Origin: Thermoplasmata archaeon
GTDB taxonomy: Archaea > Thermoplasmatota > Thermoplasmata > Lutacidiplasmatales > UBA184
Assembly (NCBI GenBank): GCA_027314165.1
Contig: DAHVCH010000018.1
Span: 1 to 49,064, forward strand
Reading direction: 5' to 3'
DNA: 49,064 nucleotides
This document shows positions 7,681 through 15,854 of this stretch, in pieces (positions within the stretch are counted from its first letter, which is position 1; the number at the start of each line of letters is the position of its first letter). Under the pieces are notes generated by a model. It had not been told where the DNA came from. It ran no database searches and was given only the letters and a program-made list of their open reading frames with translations. The translations under genes and the position numbers were made by a program.

Positions 7681-8303
7681 TCGCGAGCCGCGGTCGCGCC
7701 CTCCTCGGGTTCGGTCTCCTTCACCGGAGCCCTCTCCTCCTCGCCTTCGGGGGCGGAGGGTTCCTCCGCGGCGACATCCTTCGATCCCTTGGACGACCGC
7801 TCGGCGGAGGTCGCCGAGGTCTTGGGGCGGGAAGACCGGCGCTGGGAGGTCCCCGCGGTCCCGAGGAAGAGCCCACCCAGCGTGAAGAGGACGCCGAGGA
7901 CGAGGACCACGAACCCCACCTGCCCGTTGGTGGTCCGCAGGGAGATGTTGGCGTCCGGCCCGTTGGTGCCGATGGCGATCCAGTCGCCGTTCTGGGCGGA
8001 GAACGAGAGGGTGCCGGAGGTCCCCGTGCCGCTCGCGACGGTGCGGTTGGAAGGGCATATCGCGGCGGCCGCACCGCTGGGCTCGTTGCCCCCGCAATCG
8101 ATCGCGGTGACGTGGGCGCCCTGCGAGGAGGTCCACGGGACCTGGAGGAACTGGGGGAGCACGAGCGAGTGGACCTGGAAGTAGGCGACGGTCGACCCGC
8201 TCACCATCTTGGCTCCGGAGGGCACCGGGAAGATCGGGGCGAGGGACACGAAGGCGCCCAGAAGGAGGCAGGTGACCCCGACGGCCAGCATCCCCCGCTT
8301 CAC
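7635..8303 (-). CDS. Two-TM protein with extracytoplasmic domain and acidic cytoplasmic tail
   Basis: 222 residues, not recognised as a named family. An N-terminal hydrophobic helix (about 5-25) precedes an outside domain of about 100 residues that is rich in Ser, Thr, Gly and Asn and contains two cysteines. A second helix (about 128-150) leads to a Glu/Lys/Ser-rich tail that is probably cytoplasmic and disordered. The start is GTG with GGGGAG just upstream and a TATA-like CTATTTAG at 8334-8341. The 3' end overlaps the methyltransferase gene by 46 bases on the opposite strand. Confidence 0.6.
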   Translation of the reverse strand: MKRGMLAVGVTCLLLGAFVSLAPIFPVPSGAKMVSGSTVAYFQVHSLVLPQFLQVPWTSSQGAHVTAIDCGGNEPSGAAAAICPSNRTVASGTGTSGTLSFSAQNGDWIAIGTNGPDANISLRTTNGQVGFVVLVLGVLFTLGGLFLGTAGTSQRRSSRPKTSATSAERSSKGSKDVAAEEPSAPEGEEERAPVKETEPEEGATAARDQAEVPSEGSEEGTS

Positions 8304-8333
8304 GTTCTCCCCTGTCCTCGGGACCGAGACCGG

Positions 8334-8341
8334 CTAAATAG
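8334..8341 (-). promoter_or_regulatory. TATA box for the two-TM protein gene
   Basis: CTATTTAG on the minus strand, 31-38 nt before the GTG start at 8303, with GGGGAG between them as ribosome-binding site. Confidence 0.5.
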
Positions 8342-8497
8342 GCCTGCCGAACCGAAGGGACCCTCGGGGATAGGGCCGCTGACGCCCGTAGGGTCGCGAG
8401 CGACGGGGAGCCCTCGGAACGAAGGCGCAGCGCACCGTAGGTGCCCGCAGGTGGTCCTTCCCCGGCTCGCGGGGACGGGAGGTCCCGTGTCCGCGCT

Positions 8498-9337
8498 TCA
8501 GGCCGAGGGAGCGGGCGTCGGCGCGGGCTCCTTCGAGGCGGCCGACGCGTCCTTCGCCTCGGTCTCCTTCTTCTTCTCCGCCGCGGGCGGGGTCTTGTGC
8601 TCCTCGACGAACACGACGAGGGTCGACTTCAGCCGCTCGCGGACGTCCCCCACGACGGCGGCCTTGGAAGCGAGCCAGTTGACATCGAAGAGCGAGCGGT
8701 CCGACAGGTGGACCGTGACCGTCTGGCCCTTGATCTCCACGCCGAAGTCCTTGTGGCGGCCGTAGTCCATCTCGAGGATCGCCCGGACGACCTGCTCGGG
8801 GTCCGTGACCTTCTCGACGACCCGGAACTTCCAGACGGCCTTGCGCCCGGCGTGGGTGCGGTTGAAGTCCACGCGGACCCGACCGGCGGTCAGGCTCGAG
8901 ACGCGGCCCTGGCGGCCGCGGATGGTCAGGGCCGTCCCGATGTCCAAGTGCGCGTCGTCCTTGCGCATCTCGGGCAGCCGGAGGACCTCGTTCATGGAGA
9001 TGAGCTCGATGAGCTTGGGGTCGCGCTCCCCGAAGGCCTCGGCGGCGGCGAACTCCTTGGAGATGGTCTCGCCGACCTTGGCCCCCTCGATGGAGGCCTC
9101 GACCTTGCCGGGAGAGGTGGGGAAGATGGTACGGAAGAGCTCGCGCCCGACGATGTAGGGCTGCGGTCCCCAGGTCATGCCCTTGGGCGACTCTCCACCC
9201 AGGGCGCCCTTGGCCACGGATTCCTCCGTGCAGGCCACGAGCTCCTTCTTGGCGCCGCCCTCGGCCCAAAGCTCAAAGTCGAGTCGGACCAGGTCACCCT
9301 TCTGAACGGTGCCTCCCGTCGAAGGCGTCTCCGTCAT
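8498..9337 (-). CDS. FKBP-type peptidyl-prolyl isomerase, archaeal long type
   Basis: Folding catalyst of the archaeal long FKBP (SlyD-like) family, which accelerates Xaa-Pro isomerisation and acts as a chaperone in the cytoplasm. The N-terminus VQKGDLVRLDFELW and the domain end VGETISKEFAAAEAFGERDPKLIE match the FKBP fold with an inserted IF domain. The next segment, near residues 135-160, contains GRQGRVSSLTAGRVRVDFN and HAGRKAVWKFRV, the strong SlyD-like motif in which FN-HPLAG is here FNRTHAGR. A 100-residue C-terminal extension follows and ends in a Lys/Glu/Ala/Pro tail. The ATG has a TATA-like element 24-31 nt upstream and no ribosome-binding site. Confidence 0.85.
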   Translation of the reverse strand: MTETPSTGGTVQKGDLVRLDFELWAEGGAKKELVACTEESVAKGALGGESPKGMTWGPQPYIVGRELFRTIFPTSPGKVEASIEGAKVGETISKEFAAAEAFGERDPKLIELISMNEVLRLPEMRKDDAHLDIGTALTIRGRQGRVSSLTAGRVRVDFNRTHAGRKAVWKFRVVEKVTDPEQVVRAILEMDYGRHKDFGVEIKGQTVTVHLSDRSLFDVNWLASKAAVVGDVRERLKSTLVVFVEEHKTPPAAEKKKETEAKDASAASKEPAPTPAPSA

Positions 9338-9360
9338 GGCGGCGGGGCGACCCCCGACCT

Positions 9361-9368
9361 AACTTAAG
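9361..9368 (-). promoter_or_regulatory. TATA-like element for FKBP gene
   Basis: CTTAAGTT on the minus strand, centred 27 nt upstream of the ATG at 9337; it implies a leaderless message. Confidence 0.45.
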
Positions 9369-9484
9369 GGTTCCCCAGGTGTCGAGCTTCCCTCGAGGTC
9401 CCGGAGGCCCCATGCTCCCTCCGCCCTGCCCCACGAGGGCGCGCAGGGATGCCGGGTCGTCCTTGAAGGCCGTCCCCAGGCCCT

Positions 9485-10603
9485 TCAGGACCCCTGCTTC
9501 GAGGTCGGTGGGGAGGCCGCCGGAAGGTTCTTGCGGCCACTCCACCCGTAGCTGAGGAACCCCCGGAAGGCGCCCCAGAGGGTCGCCCAACGTCGAAGGA
9601 TCTCCAGAGGTCGGAACCGGGAACCAGGATACGTCCTCTCCCAGACCAGCCCCTGCACCGTCAGGAAGAGGGTCAGGAAGAGCAGGGCCCACCAGCCCAG
9701 GAGGACGAGCGCCTCCCCGAAGACCACGGCATGCGGGTCCACGAATAGCAGGAGCCCCCACAGGAGGAGCCCGCTCACGATCAGGGCCGGGCCGAGGAGG
9801 TAGGGGAACACCCGACCGGTGCTCGCCTCGTAGGTGCTCCCGATCCTCCGCCAGAGCACGTACCCTCCGGTGGCGTAGGTGGACTGCTTGCGGAGGAGGC
9901 TCACGAGCGTGATGTCGCTGAAGTCGTGGTCCACTTCGGCCGAGGGGACGTAGACGCCCTTCCAGCCGGCGCGGAGGGCGCGCACGGCCATGTCCTGGTC
10001 CTCGCTCGCAGCCCGGGGAAAGAGCGTCGTGTCGAGCTTGCCGACCTTCTGGAAGACGCGGTGTCGCCAGGCCGAATTCCCCATCGGCAGGGCGTGGGGC
10101 TGGTAGCGGGCTACCCTGTCGTAGAAGCGGCGAAGGTAGGCATCGTAGTAGCGGGACCCTATGTTCCGTGTCGTCCCCTTCATCCCCGGGGTGGGCCCTC
10201 CCACGAATCCCACGTCGACCTCGTCGAACGGCTGGACGAGCTCCTCCAGCCACGTGGTCGGAGCGACCTCGTCCGCGTCCAGGAACGCGATGAGGTCACC
10301 CTTCACCAGGTCGAGGGCCTGGTTGCGGCTCTCCGGGATGTTCCCCGGGAGGCGGCAGGGCCGGATCCGGGGGTCGGAAGCCGCCAGGCGCTGGCAGAGC
10401 TCGAACGTCCCGTCGTTCGAGCCGCCGTCCGCGACGATGATCTCGAGGGGGGAGAGGGTCTGGGCCAGGAGGCTCCGGAGGGTGCGCTCGACCCGCCGGT
10501 CGTTGAGCACCGTCACGATGACGCTCACCTCGGCCTTCGGTTCGGAAGGGGAGGGCGCCGCGGCGGGGGCGGCGGCCGTCGGCCCTGGGGAGGGGACCGC
10601 CAT
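9485..10603 (-). CDS. Family 2 glycosyltransferase, membrane-bound
   Basis: Inverting GT-A glycosyltransferase, probably using a nucleotide sugar to build surface glycans. The catalytic domain begins at VSVIVTVLND, has VADGGSNDGT and the metal-binding FLDADEV, then SEDQDMAVR with the acceptor-side acidic residues. Two or three hydrophobic segments near residues 265-325 should anchor it in the membrane with the active site inside. An Ala/Pro-rich N-terminal 20 residues precedes the fold. It starts 6 nt after the epimerase stop, so the two form an operon for sugar modification, possibly N-glycosylation or polysaccharide synthesis. Confidence 0.88.
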   Translation of the reverse strand: MAVPSPGPTAAAPAAAPSPSEPKAEVSVIVTVLNDRRVERTLRSLLAQTLSPLEIIVADGGSNDGTFELCQRLAASDPRIRPCRLPGNIPESRNQALDLVKGDLIAFLDADEVAPTTWLEELVQPFDEVDVGFVGGPTPGMKGTTRNIGSRYYDAYLRRFYDRVARYQPHALPMGNSAWRHRVFQKVGKLDTTLFPRAASEDQDMAVRALRAGWKGVYVPSAEVDHDFSDITLVSLLRKQSTYATGGYVLWRRIGSTYEASTGRVFPYLLGPALIVSGLLLWGLLLFVDPHAVVFGEALVLLGWWALLFLTLFLTVQGLVWERTYPGSRFRPLEILRRWATLWGAFRGFLSYGWSGRKNLPAASPPTSKQGS

Positions 10604-10609
10604 CCTCGT

Positions 10610-11620
10610 TCACCGAGACCGGGGGGTGCCCGACGTCTTCGGGGGAGAGGCGTGCGTCCTGAGCTCCGCGTGGAGGCTGCGGACGGCCATGTCCACGACC
10701 TCCCGAGAACCGTACTTCGCGGTGTACCCGAGCGCCTTGAGACGGTCCACGGAGAGCCTCTGGACCGGCACGTCACCCGGCCATCCGCGCGCTCCCCCGG
10801 TGTACTCGATCCGGGCCTTCGACCCCGTGATCTCGATGACGCGCTTGGCGATCTCCGCCACGGAGATCTGGTCCTCCGGGGCCAGGTTGAACACGTTCAC
10901 CTTCTCCTCCGCGTGCTCGGTGGCGAAGATCATCGCCTGAACGCAGTCCTCGACCCAGAGGTACCCCTTGCTTTGCCTGCCGTCGCCCAGGACCTCCAGC
11001 CGGTCCGGGGTCTTCTCGAGCTTCCGCAGGAAGTCGTAGATGACCCCGTGCGTCGCGCCGGGGCCCACCACGTTGGCGAAGCGGAAGATCCAGGCCCGGA
11101 TGCCGAAGGAGTGGCAGAAGGCGGTGATGAGCGCCTCGCTACCGAGCTTGCTCGCTCCGTAGAGGCTCTCCGGGAAGAGGGGCCCGTAGTCCTCAGGGGT
11201 GGGGAAGACCTTCGGGTGCCCGTAGACCACCGAGCTCGAGGAGAAGGCGATCCGCTCGACCTTCTTCCGGCGCATCGCCTCCAGCACGTTGCGCGTCGCG
11301 ACGGTCCCCTGGACCAGGTCCAGGTCCGTCTCCAGTCCGCCGCGTCGGACGTCCGGGTTGGCCGAGAGGTGCCAGACGAACTCGACCCCCTCGAAGTGCT
11401 TCTCGATCTCTGCGAGGTCCGTGACGTCGGTCCGCACCACCTCGACCTGGGGGTCCTCCCGGACCGGGGCCAGGTTCTCGAGCTTGCCGGAGGAGAGGTT
11501 GTCGAGGACCCGGACCGACCAGCCCTTCTTCCGGAGGGCGACGACCAGGTGCGCGCCGATGCCCCCGGCCCCCCCGGTCACGAGGGCCCATCTGGCCGCG
11601 CCCCGAGAGGTCCCCGTCAT
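10610..11620 (-). CDS. NAD-dependent sugar epimerase/dehydratase (extended SDR)
   Basis: Extended short-chain dehydrogenase of the UDP-glucose 4-epimerase/dehydratase group. The cofactor motif ALVTGGAGGIG opens the protein after a short leader. DVTDLAEIEKHFEG, HLSANPDVRRG, the serine track AFSSSSVVYG and catalytic YGASK follow in order. RFANVVGPG and the substrate-binding KGYLWVEDC are also clear. The exact sugar cannot be told from sequence. The gene leads an operon with a GT2 glycosyltransferase 6 nt downstream. Its promoter is the TATA box at 11662-11669, shared with the divergent small gene. Confidence 0.88.
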   Translation of the reverse strand: MTGTSRGAARWALVTGGAGGIGAHLVVALRKKGWSVRVLDNLSSGKLENLAPVREDPQVEVVRTDVTDLAEIEKHFEGVEFVWHLSANPDVRRGGLETDLDLVQGTVATRNVLEAMRRKKVERIAFSSSSVVYGHPKVFPTPEDYGPLFPESLYGASKLGSEALITAFCHSFGIRAWIFRFANVVGPGATHGVIYDFLRKLEKTPDRLEVLGDGRQSKGYLWVEDCVQAMIFATEHAEEKVNVFNLAPEDQISVAEIAKRVIEITGSKARIEYTGGARGWPGDVPVQRLSVDRLKALGYTAKYGSREVVDMAVRSLHAELRTHASPPKTSGTPRSR

Positions 11621-11661
11621 GGTCCGACGCTCGCCTCGAGCTCCTTCCGCCCTGCGCCAGC

Positions 11662-11669
11662 CATATAAC
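11662..11669. promoter_or_regulatory. Shared bidirectional TATA element
   Basis: CATATAAC on the plus strand and GTTATATG on the minus strand. Measured about 25 nt downstream, it predicts a start at about 11690 for the plus-strand small gene (ATG at 11691) and at about 11640 for the minus-strand epimerase (ATG at 11620). No other A/T-rich element lies between the two genes. Confidence 0.5.
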
Positions 11670-11690
11670 CCTTGGTGCAGATAATTGTCG

Positions 11691-11945
11691 ATGCTTTCCC
11701 AAGGGGTCGGTGCCGGTCAAATGCGAACGTATGTTCGGATGATCTTCAGTTCGGAGGGCGCGAACCCCGAGGAGGTCGTGAAGCTCATGCGACAGCTCGG
11801 GTTCGAGGAGTCGATGGGGATGCACGACTTCGTGTACAAGTGGAAGAACCGTGCCTCGCTGGACGAGGTGCTCCACCTGGTCTCGGACATGCACGGTCGG
11901 ATGAAGGGTCTCCAGGTCAACTACGAGGTCACGACGATCTCCTAG
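11691..11945 (+). CDS. Small protein of unknown function, ferredoxin-like fold pattern
   Basis: About 84 residues from ATG 11691, or 74 from the ATG at 11721. I recognise no family. The core alternates strand and helix: TYVRMIFSS strand, PEEVVKLMRQLGF helix, DFVYKWK strand, SLDEVLHLVSDMHGRM helix, then QVNYEVTTIS strand, which would suit a small alpha/beta ferredoxin-like or ACT-like fold. I prefer 11691 because a TATA element lies the right distance upstream for a leaderless start there. It diverges from the epimerase gene and precedes a winged-helix regulator by 70 nt. Confidence 0.6.
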   Translation: MLSQGVGAGQMRTYVRMIFSSEGANPEEVVKLMRQLGFEESMGMHDFVYKWKNRASLDEVLHLVSDMHGRMKGLQVNYEVTTIS

Positions 11946-12015
11946 TTGCGCCAGCCTGCGCCTGCAAGGGCCGAGCGAGAGGGACCGCGCCCATGGAGGA
12001 GGTGAAGCCACCGCT

Positions 12016-12432
12016 GTGACCCCGCCCCAGGACTCGTCCGTGCGCGAGCTCGAGGAGTCGATACTCCTCCATCTCCTCGCGCATCGCGGCCACCAGGTCC
12101 GATTCGAGGCGGACCGGGCGGTGACCGAGTTCGGAATCCTGCGGGCCTTCGAGGCACGGGGGCTGGTGGTGCGAAGGGCGCTCGCCGACCTCGAGAGCAA
12201 CCGGTGGGTGGTCCGTCGCATGCAGTACGTGGTCGGTTACAGCGAACCGAAGGTGGTCTACACGTTGACCCCGATCGGACACCAGAGGGCCCAGACCCTC
12301 CTCTCCGAGGAGTCCCGGACCGTGGGCAGCGGCGACGGCCGCGTGGGCGGCGGCGCCGGCTCCGAGAGCGCGGAGAGCGAAGGGATCCACCAGGGCCCCG
12401 AGAACGGACGCGGGCAGAGGGTCTTCCAGTGA
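12016..12432 (+). CDS. Winged-helix DNA-binding protein, MarR/PadR-like
   Basis: 138 residues. An N-terminal winged helix spans about residues 10-95, with LEESILLHLLAHRGHQV, then a recognition-helix region and the wing ending VVYTLTPIGHQRAQTLL, a pattern typical of PadR/MarR-like repressors. The last 40 residues are Gly/Ser/Glu-rich and look disordered. The GTG start has GGAGGTG about 12 nt upstream. The stop overlaps the GTG of the acetyltransferase gene (GTGA), so the two are coupled. The target is unknown. Confidence 0.68.
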   Translation: MTPPQDSSVRELEESILLHLLAHRGHQVRFEADRAVTEFGILRAFEARGLVVRRALADLESNRWVVRRMQYVVGYSEPKVVYTLTPIGHQRAQTLLSEESRTVGSGDGRVGGGAGSESAESEGIHQGPENGRGQRVFQ

Positions 12433-13109
12433 CCCCGGCCCGTCGTGGCCCCTCTTCGGCGCGGGGAGCTCTTCCCTCGGGAACTTCCGTTGGGGCCGCA
12501 CCGTCGGGCACCCCCGGCGCGGGCCCGGTCGGCCACCTGCGGGGAGCCCGGGTCTCCCTCCGCCCTCCGGCGCCCGAGGACCTCCCTCTCCTTTTCCGGT
12601 GGCTGAACGACCCCGACGCGATCGCCCCCTGGGACCGGTTCGAGGTGGACAGCTTCGAGTCCCTCCAGAGCGCCCTGCGCGACGCGCCGGGCGACCCCCT
12701 GTCCCTCGCACCCCGCTTCCTGTTGCGGCGAGCCTCCGACGACCGTCCGATCGGCGTGGTGGGCTACTTCAACTCCTACACGGCGCTCGACACGGTCGAC
12801 GTGTGGTACGCGATCTGCCTTCCGGAGGAGAGGGGCAAGGGGTACGGGAGCGAGGCCGTCCAACTGCTCGCGGACTACGTCTTCTCCCACCGGAACGTCG
12901 AGCGCGTCGGAGCGACGAGCGACGTGGAGAACCCGGCGTCCTGGAAACTGCTCGAGCGCCTGGGGTTCCGGCGCGAAGGGACGCTTCGTCGGGCCCTCTT
13001 CCATCACGGAGGGTGGCACGACGTGGCCATCTACGGCCTCACGCGGGAGGAGTGGCGGACGCTCCGTCACCCGGACCGGAAGGGCCCTCGGGAGCCAGCG
13101 AAAAGCTGA
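12429..13109 (+). CDS. GNAT N-acetyltransferase, RimJ/RimL type
   Basis: Acetyl-CoA-dependent acetyltransferase. After about 40 residues of Pro/Ser-rich leader the fold starts with RVSLRPPAPEDLPLLFRW. The acetyl-CoA-binding motif A is LPEERGKGYGSEAVQLL, and ERVGATSDVENPASWKLLERLGFRREG is the canonical motif B region. The ending HDVAIYGLTREEW is typical of RimJ-like enzymes. Substrate unknown. The GTG at 12429 overlaps the upstream stop by four bases. Its last 71 bases overlap the convergent AlaX gene. Confidence 0.82.
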   Translation: MTPARRGPSSARGALPSGTSVGAAPSGTPGAGPVGHLRGARVSLRPPAPEDLPLLFRWLNDPDAIAPWDRFEVDSFESLQSALRDAPGDPLSLAPRFLLRRASDDRPIGVVGYFNSYTALDTVDVWYAICLPEERGKGYGSEAVQLLADYVFSHRNVERVGATSDVENPASWKLLERLGFRREGTLRRALFHHGGWHDVAIYGLTREEWRTLRHPDRKGPREPAKS

Positions 13110-13827
13110 CCCGGACCCCGCCCAGGGGGAGGGGGAGCACGGGGGCGAGCTGGACCGGCCGCACCTCGATGGTGTCCCGGAGATGGGTGCCGCCGCAGGG
13201 GGCGAGGTCCGCCTCGCCGATGGTGATGAGACGGACCCGCTCGACCCCTGGAGGGAGCTTCCCGGTCCCGGAGCGATTGGGGATCCCCTCGAACTCCTCC
13301 CGGGTCACGAAGGAGACTCGCACCGGGACGTGGCGGGTGAAGAACTCCTCGTTCGCCTCCCTCCCGAGCGCTTCGAGGGCCCCCTCCGGGAGCGGGAGCT
13401 CCAGGTCGAACTGACCCCCCTTCGCGGAGACCTGGGCCTTGTCCGTGCGGAGCCCGAAGCGGCGGTAGGCGAGGGCCGAGAGGAGGTGCTGAGCGGTGTG
13501 GGAGCGCATGTGGGCGTGCCGTCGCGTCCAGTCGATCTCACCGACGACCCGCATGCCCCGTTGCACGGCAGAGGCCCCCTTCCTGGCCAGTCGGTGGAGC
13601 GTCGCCCCGCCCTGATGGCCCACGTCCACGACGTCGACCGTGGAGCCGTTCGGTAGCCGGAGGGTCCCCTGGTCGCACGGCTGGCCCCCGCCGGTAGGAT
13701 AGAAGAGGGACTCGGAGAGGACCACCCCACCGGGGGGCACGGAGACCACCTCAGCCTCGAACCGGGTCTCGTAGCCGGCGTCGAGGCTCGTGAGGTACCG
13801 GGGCTCGGGGGGAGGTTCCGGCGGCAC
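13039..13827 (-). CDS. alaX: Alanyl-tRNA editing protein AlaX
   Basis: Free-standing editing domain that hydrolyses Ser-tRNA(Ala), preventing Ala/Ser mistranslation. The zinc-site motifs are both present: HMRSHTAQHLLS (His-x3-His type) around residues 105-116, and CGGTH further on. The N-terminal barrel has FYPTGGGQPCDQGTL, as in the AlaRS-derived editing module. The 262-residue length fits the medium AlaX-M type. The GTG at 13827 has a TATA-like TTCTATCC about 25 nt upstream, suggesting a leaderless message. The 3' end overlaps the GNAT gene by 71 bases. Confidence 0.9.
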   Translation of the reverse strand: MPPEPPPEPRYLTSLDAGYETRFEAEVVSVPPGGVVLSESLFYPTGGGQPCDQGTLRLPNGSTVDVVDVGHQGGATLHRLARKGASAVQRGMRVVGEIDWTRRHAHMRSHTAQHLLSALAYRRFGLRTDKAQVSAKGGQFDLELPLPEGALEALGREANEEFFTRHVPVRVSFVTREEFEGIPNRSGTGKLPPGVERVRLITIGEADLAPCGGTHLRDTIEVRPVQLAPVLPLPLGGVRVSFSLAPEGPSGPGDGASATPPA

Positions 13828-13845
13828 GACCGGTCAGGTCAGAGG

Positions 13846-13855
13846 GGATAGAAAG
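13846..13855 (-). promoter_or_regulatory. TATA box for alaX
   Basis: CTTTCTATCC on the minus strand, centred about 24 nt before the GTG at 13827, in the divergent region shared with the oxidoreductase operon. Confidence 0.45.
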
Positions 13856-13983
13856 CCGCCGTCGACCCCGCTCCTCCGGCCTCGTCCTGGCTCGGCCGAG
13901 GGGGAGGTGGGCCCAGGGACCCTACGCTTTCTCCCCCGCGGGCCCGGTTTCCGGTGCCCGGAAACCTCCGCGACACTCGTAAG

Positions 13984-13991
13984 CTAAATAC
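13984..13991 (+). promoter_or_regulatory. TATA box for 2-oxoacid:ferredoxin oxidoreductase operon
   Basis: CTAAATAC, 43-50 nt before the ATG at 14034. It leaves a leader of about 20 nt that contains GAGGA. Confidence 0.5.
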
Positions 13992-14033
13992 GGCCCCTTT
14001 ACTCACAAAGCCCCCGTCTGAGGAACATCCTCC

Positions 14034-15854
14034 ATGGCCACCACTCCCGCCGCTTCCACGACCCCCGTCCAGGCCCCGGTTCCCACCGAACGCGTAGGGC
14101 CCCCGTCCCGGCCGACCGCTCCCCTGCGCGACATCTCCATCATGATCGGTGGGCAAGGGGGCGACGGCACCCTCACGGTCTCCGACCTTCTGGGGCGCTA
14201 CTTCCACGCCCAGGGGCTCTACATCTACACGGCGCGCGCGGTCCTCTCCCGTATCCGGGGCGGGCACGCGGACGCCTCCACCCGGGCCCATGTGGAACCG
14301 GTGTGGGCCCAGAAGCCCGTCCAGGACGTGCTCGTCGCCTTCGACGACGACGCCGTCAAGGTGGGGCTGAAGGAGCTCGACCCCCACGGGTTCGTCCTGG
14401 CCGACCAGGGCTCGGTCAAGACCGAGGGGGCCAACATCTACCACCTCCCGCTCTCCATCACCGCGGCCAGCAAGGTGGGCAACGGGCTGTACAAGAACAC
14501 CGTAGCCTACGGGGCCCTCTCCGCGCTGCTCGGGTTCGACGTGGCCGCCGCGCGCGGGGTCATCGAGAAGCGCTTCGGGCGCCGGGGCGGGGACGCGCTC
14601 AACTTCAACCTCAAGGCCTTCGACCTCGGCCGTGACCTGGTCAAGGAGGCGGGACTGCCCACGCCGCTCTTCACCGTGGCGCCGGGGAGCGCGAAGGACC
14701 ACATCCTGATCTCGGGGAACCAGGCCTGCGCGCTGGGCTTCGTGGTCGGCGGAGGCCGCTTCTTCTCCGGGTACCCCATCACGCCCGCGACCTCGATCAT
14801 GGAGAACCTGGACAAGATGCTCCCGCAGTTCGACGGGATCGTCCGCCAGGTGGAGGACGAGCTCGGCGCGATCAACATGGCCATCGGCGCCGCCTACGTC
14901 GGCGCGCGCGCGATGACCGCCACGAGCGGTCCCGGACTCTCCCTGATGACGGAGGCCATGGGGCATGCGGGCGAGGCGGAAGTGCCGCTCGTCATCGTCG
15001 ACTGCCAGCGTGTCGGTCCGTCCACCGGGGAGCCCACCCGGCACGAGCAGAGCGACCTGCTCTTCGTCGTCTTCGCCTCCCACGGCGAGTTCCCGCGCTT
15101 CGTCCTCGCGCCGGGGTACGCCTCCGACGTCTTCGAGATGACCGTCCAGGCCGTGAACCTCGCGGAGAAGTGGCAGATCCCCGTCTTCATCATGCTCGAC
15201 AACGACGAGAGCGAGAACACCCAGACCACCCCCGGGTTCGACCTCTCGAAGGTGCACATCGACCGCGGCAAGCTGCTGCGCCAGGAGGAGCTGGACAAGA
15301 TGCCGGCCTACAAGCGGTACGAGTTCACCCCGGACGGCATCTCTCCCCGCTCGGTCCCCGGCATGAAGGGAGGCGTCAGCCAGACCACCGGGAACGAGCA
15401 CGACGAGTGGGGTCACGTCTCCGTGAACCCCGAGAACCGCCGCAAGATGATGGCGAAGCGAATGAACCGGCTCGAGCTCGCGAAGCCGGACCTCCCCGCT
15501 CCCCACCTCTGGGGCGACGAGAAGGCCCGCATCGGGTTCATCGGCTTCGGCTCCACCTACGGCCCGATCCGGGAGGCCCAGCGGGACCTCAAGGAGAAGG
15601 GGGTCCCGACCCGCTTCTTCCAGGCGCGCACGCTCTGGCCCGTCCCGAAGGAGGCGCTCGCCACGTTCCTCGAGGGGCTCGACGTGGCGTTCGTCGTCGA
15701 GCACAACTACACCGGGCAGTTCGCCCGGCTCATCCGGCAGGAGATGCCCGAAGCGGCGCCCAAGCTGCGGTCGCTCGTGAGGTACGACGGCCTCGCCTTC
15801 CGTTCCCCCGACCTGGTCCACCCGGTGGAGGAGTTCCATGCCCGAAGTCGTTAA
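14034..15854 (+). CDS. korA: 2-oxoacid:ferredoxin oxidoreductase, fused gamma-alpha subunit
   Basis: Together with the next gene this oxidatively decarboxylates 2-oxoacids to acyl-CoA and passes electrons to ferredoxin. Residues about 30-215 form the gamma domain, starting IMIGGQGGDGT. From about 220 the alpha domain begins with ISGNQACALGFVVGG and shows the YPITPATSIMENL signature and the TATSGPGLSLMTEA motif. The C-terminal part has IGFIGFGSTYGPIREA. The fused gamma-alpha layout is usual for archaeal two-subunit enzymes acting on pyruvate, 2-oxoglutarate or other 2-oxoacids; substrate is not certain. It overlaps the beta gene by 17 bases. Confidence 0.92.
   Translation: MATTPAASTTPVQAPVPTERVGPPSRPTAPLRDISIMIGGQGGDGTLTVSDLLGRYFHAQGLYIYTARAVLSRIRGGHADASTRAHVEPVWAQKPVQDVLVAFDDDAVKVGLKELDPHGFVLADQGSVKTEGANIYHLPLSITAASKVGNGLYKNTVAYGALSALLGFDVAAARGVIEKRFGRRGGDALNFNLKAFDLGRDLVKEAGLPTPLFTVAPGSAKDHILISGNQACALGFVVGGGRFFSGYPITPATSIMENLDKMLPQFDGIVRQVEDELGAINMAIGAAYVGARAMTATSGPGLSLMTEAMGHAGEAEVPLVIVDCQRVGPSTGEPTRHEQSDLLFVVFASHGEFPRFVLAPGYASDVFEMTVQAVNLAEKWQIPVFIMLDNDESENTQTTPGFDLSKVHIDRGKLLRQEELDKMPAYKRYEFTPDGISPRSVPGMKGGVSQTTGNEHDEWGHVSVNPENRRKMMAKRMNRLELAKPDLPAPHLWGDEKARIGFIGFGSTYGPIREAQRDLKEKGVPTRFFQARTLWPVPKEALATFLEGLDVAFVVEHNYTGQFARLIRQEMPEAAPKLRSLVRYDGLAFRSPDLVHPVEEFHARSR

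Noticed and set aside
9926-11668. A 580-residue plus-strand frame opposite the GT2 and epimerase genes
   Set aside because: It spans two well-identified genes and their junction on the other strand and has no domain.
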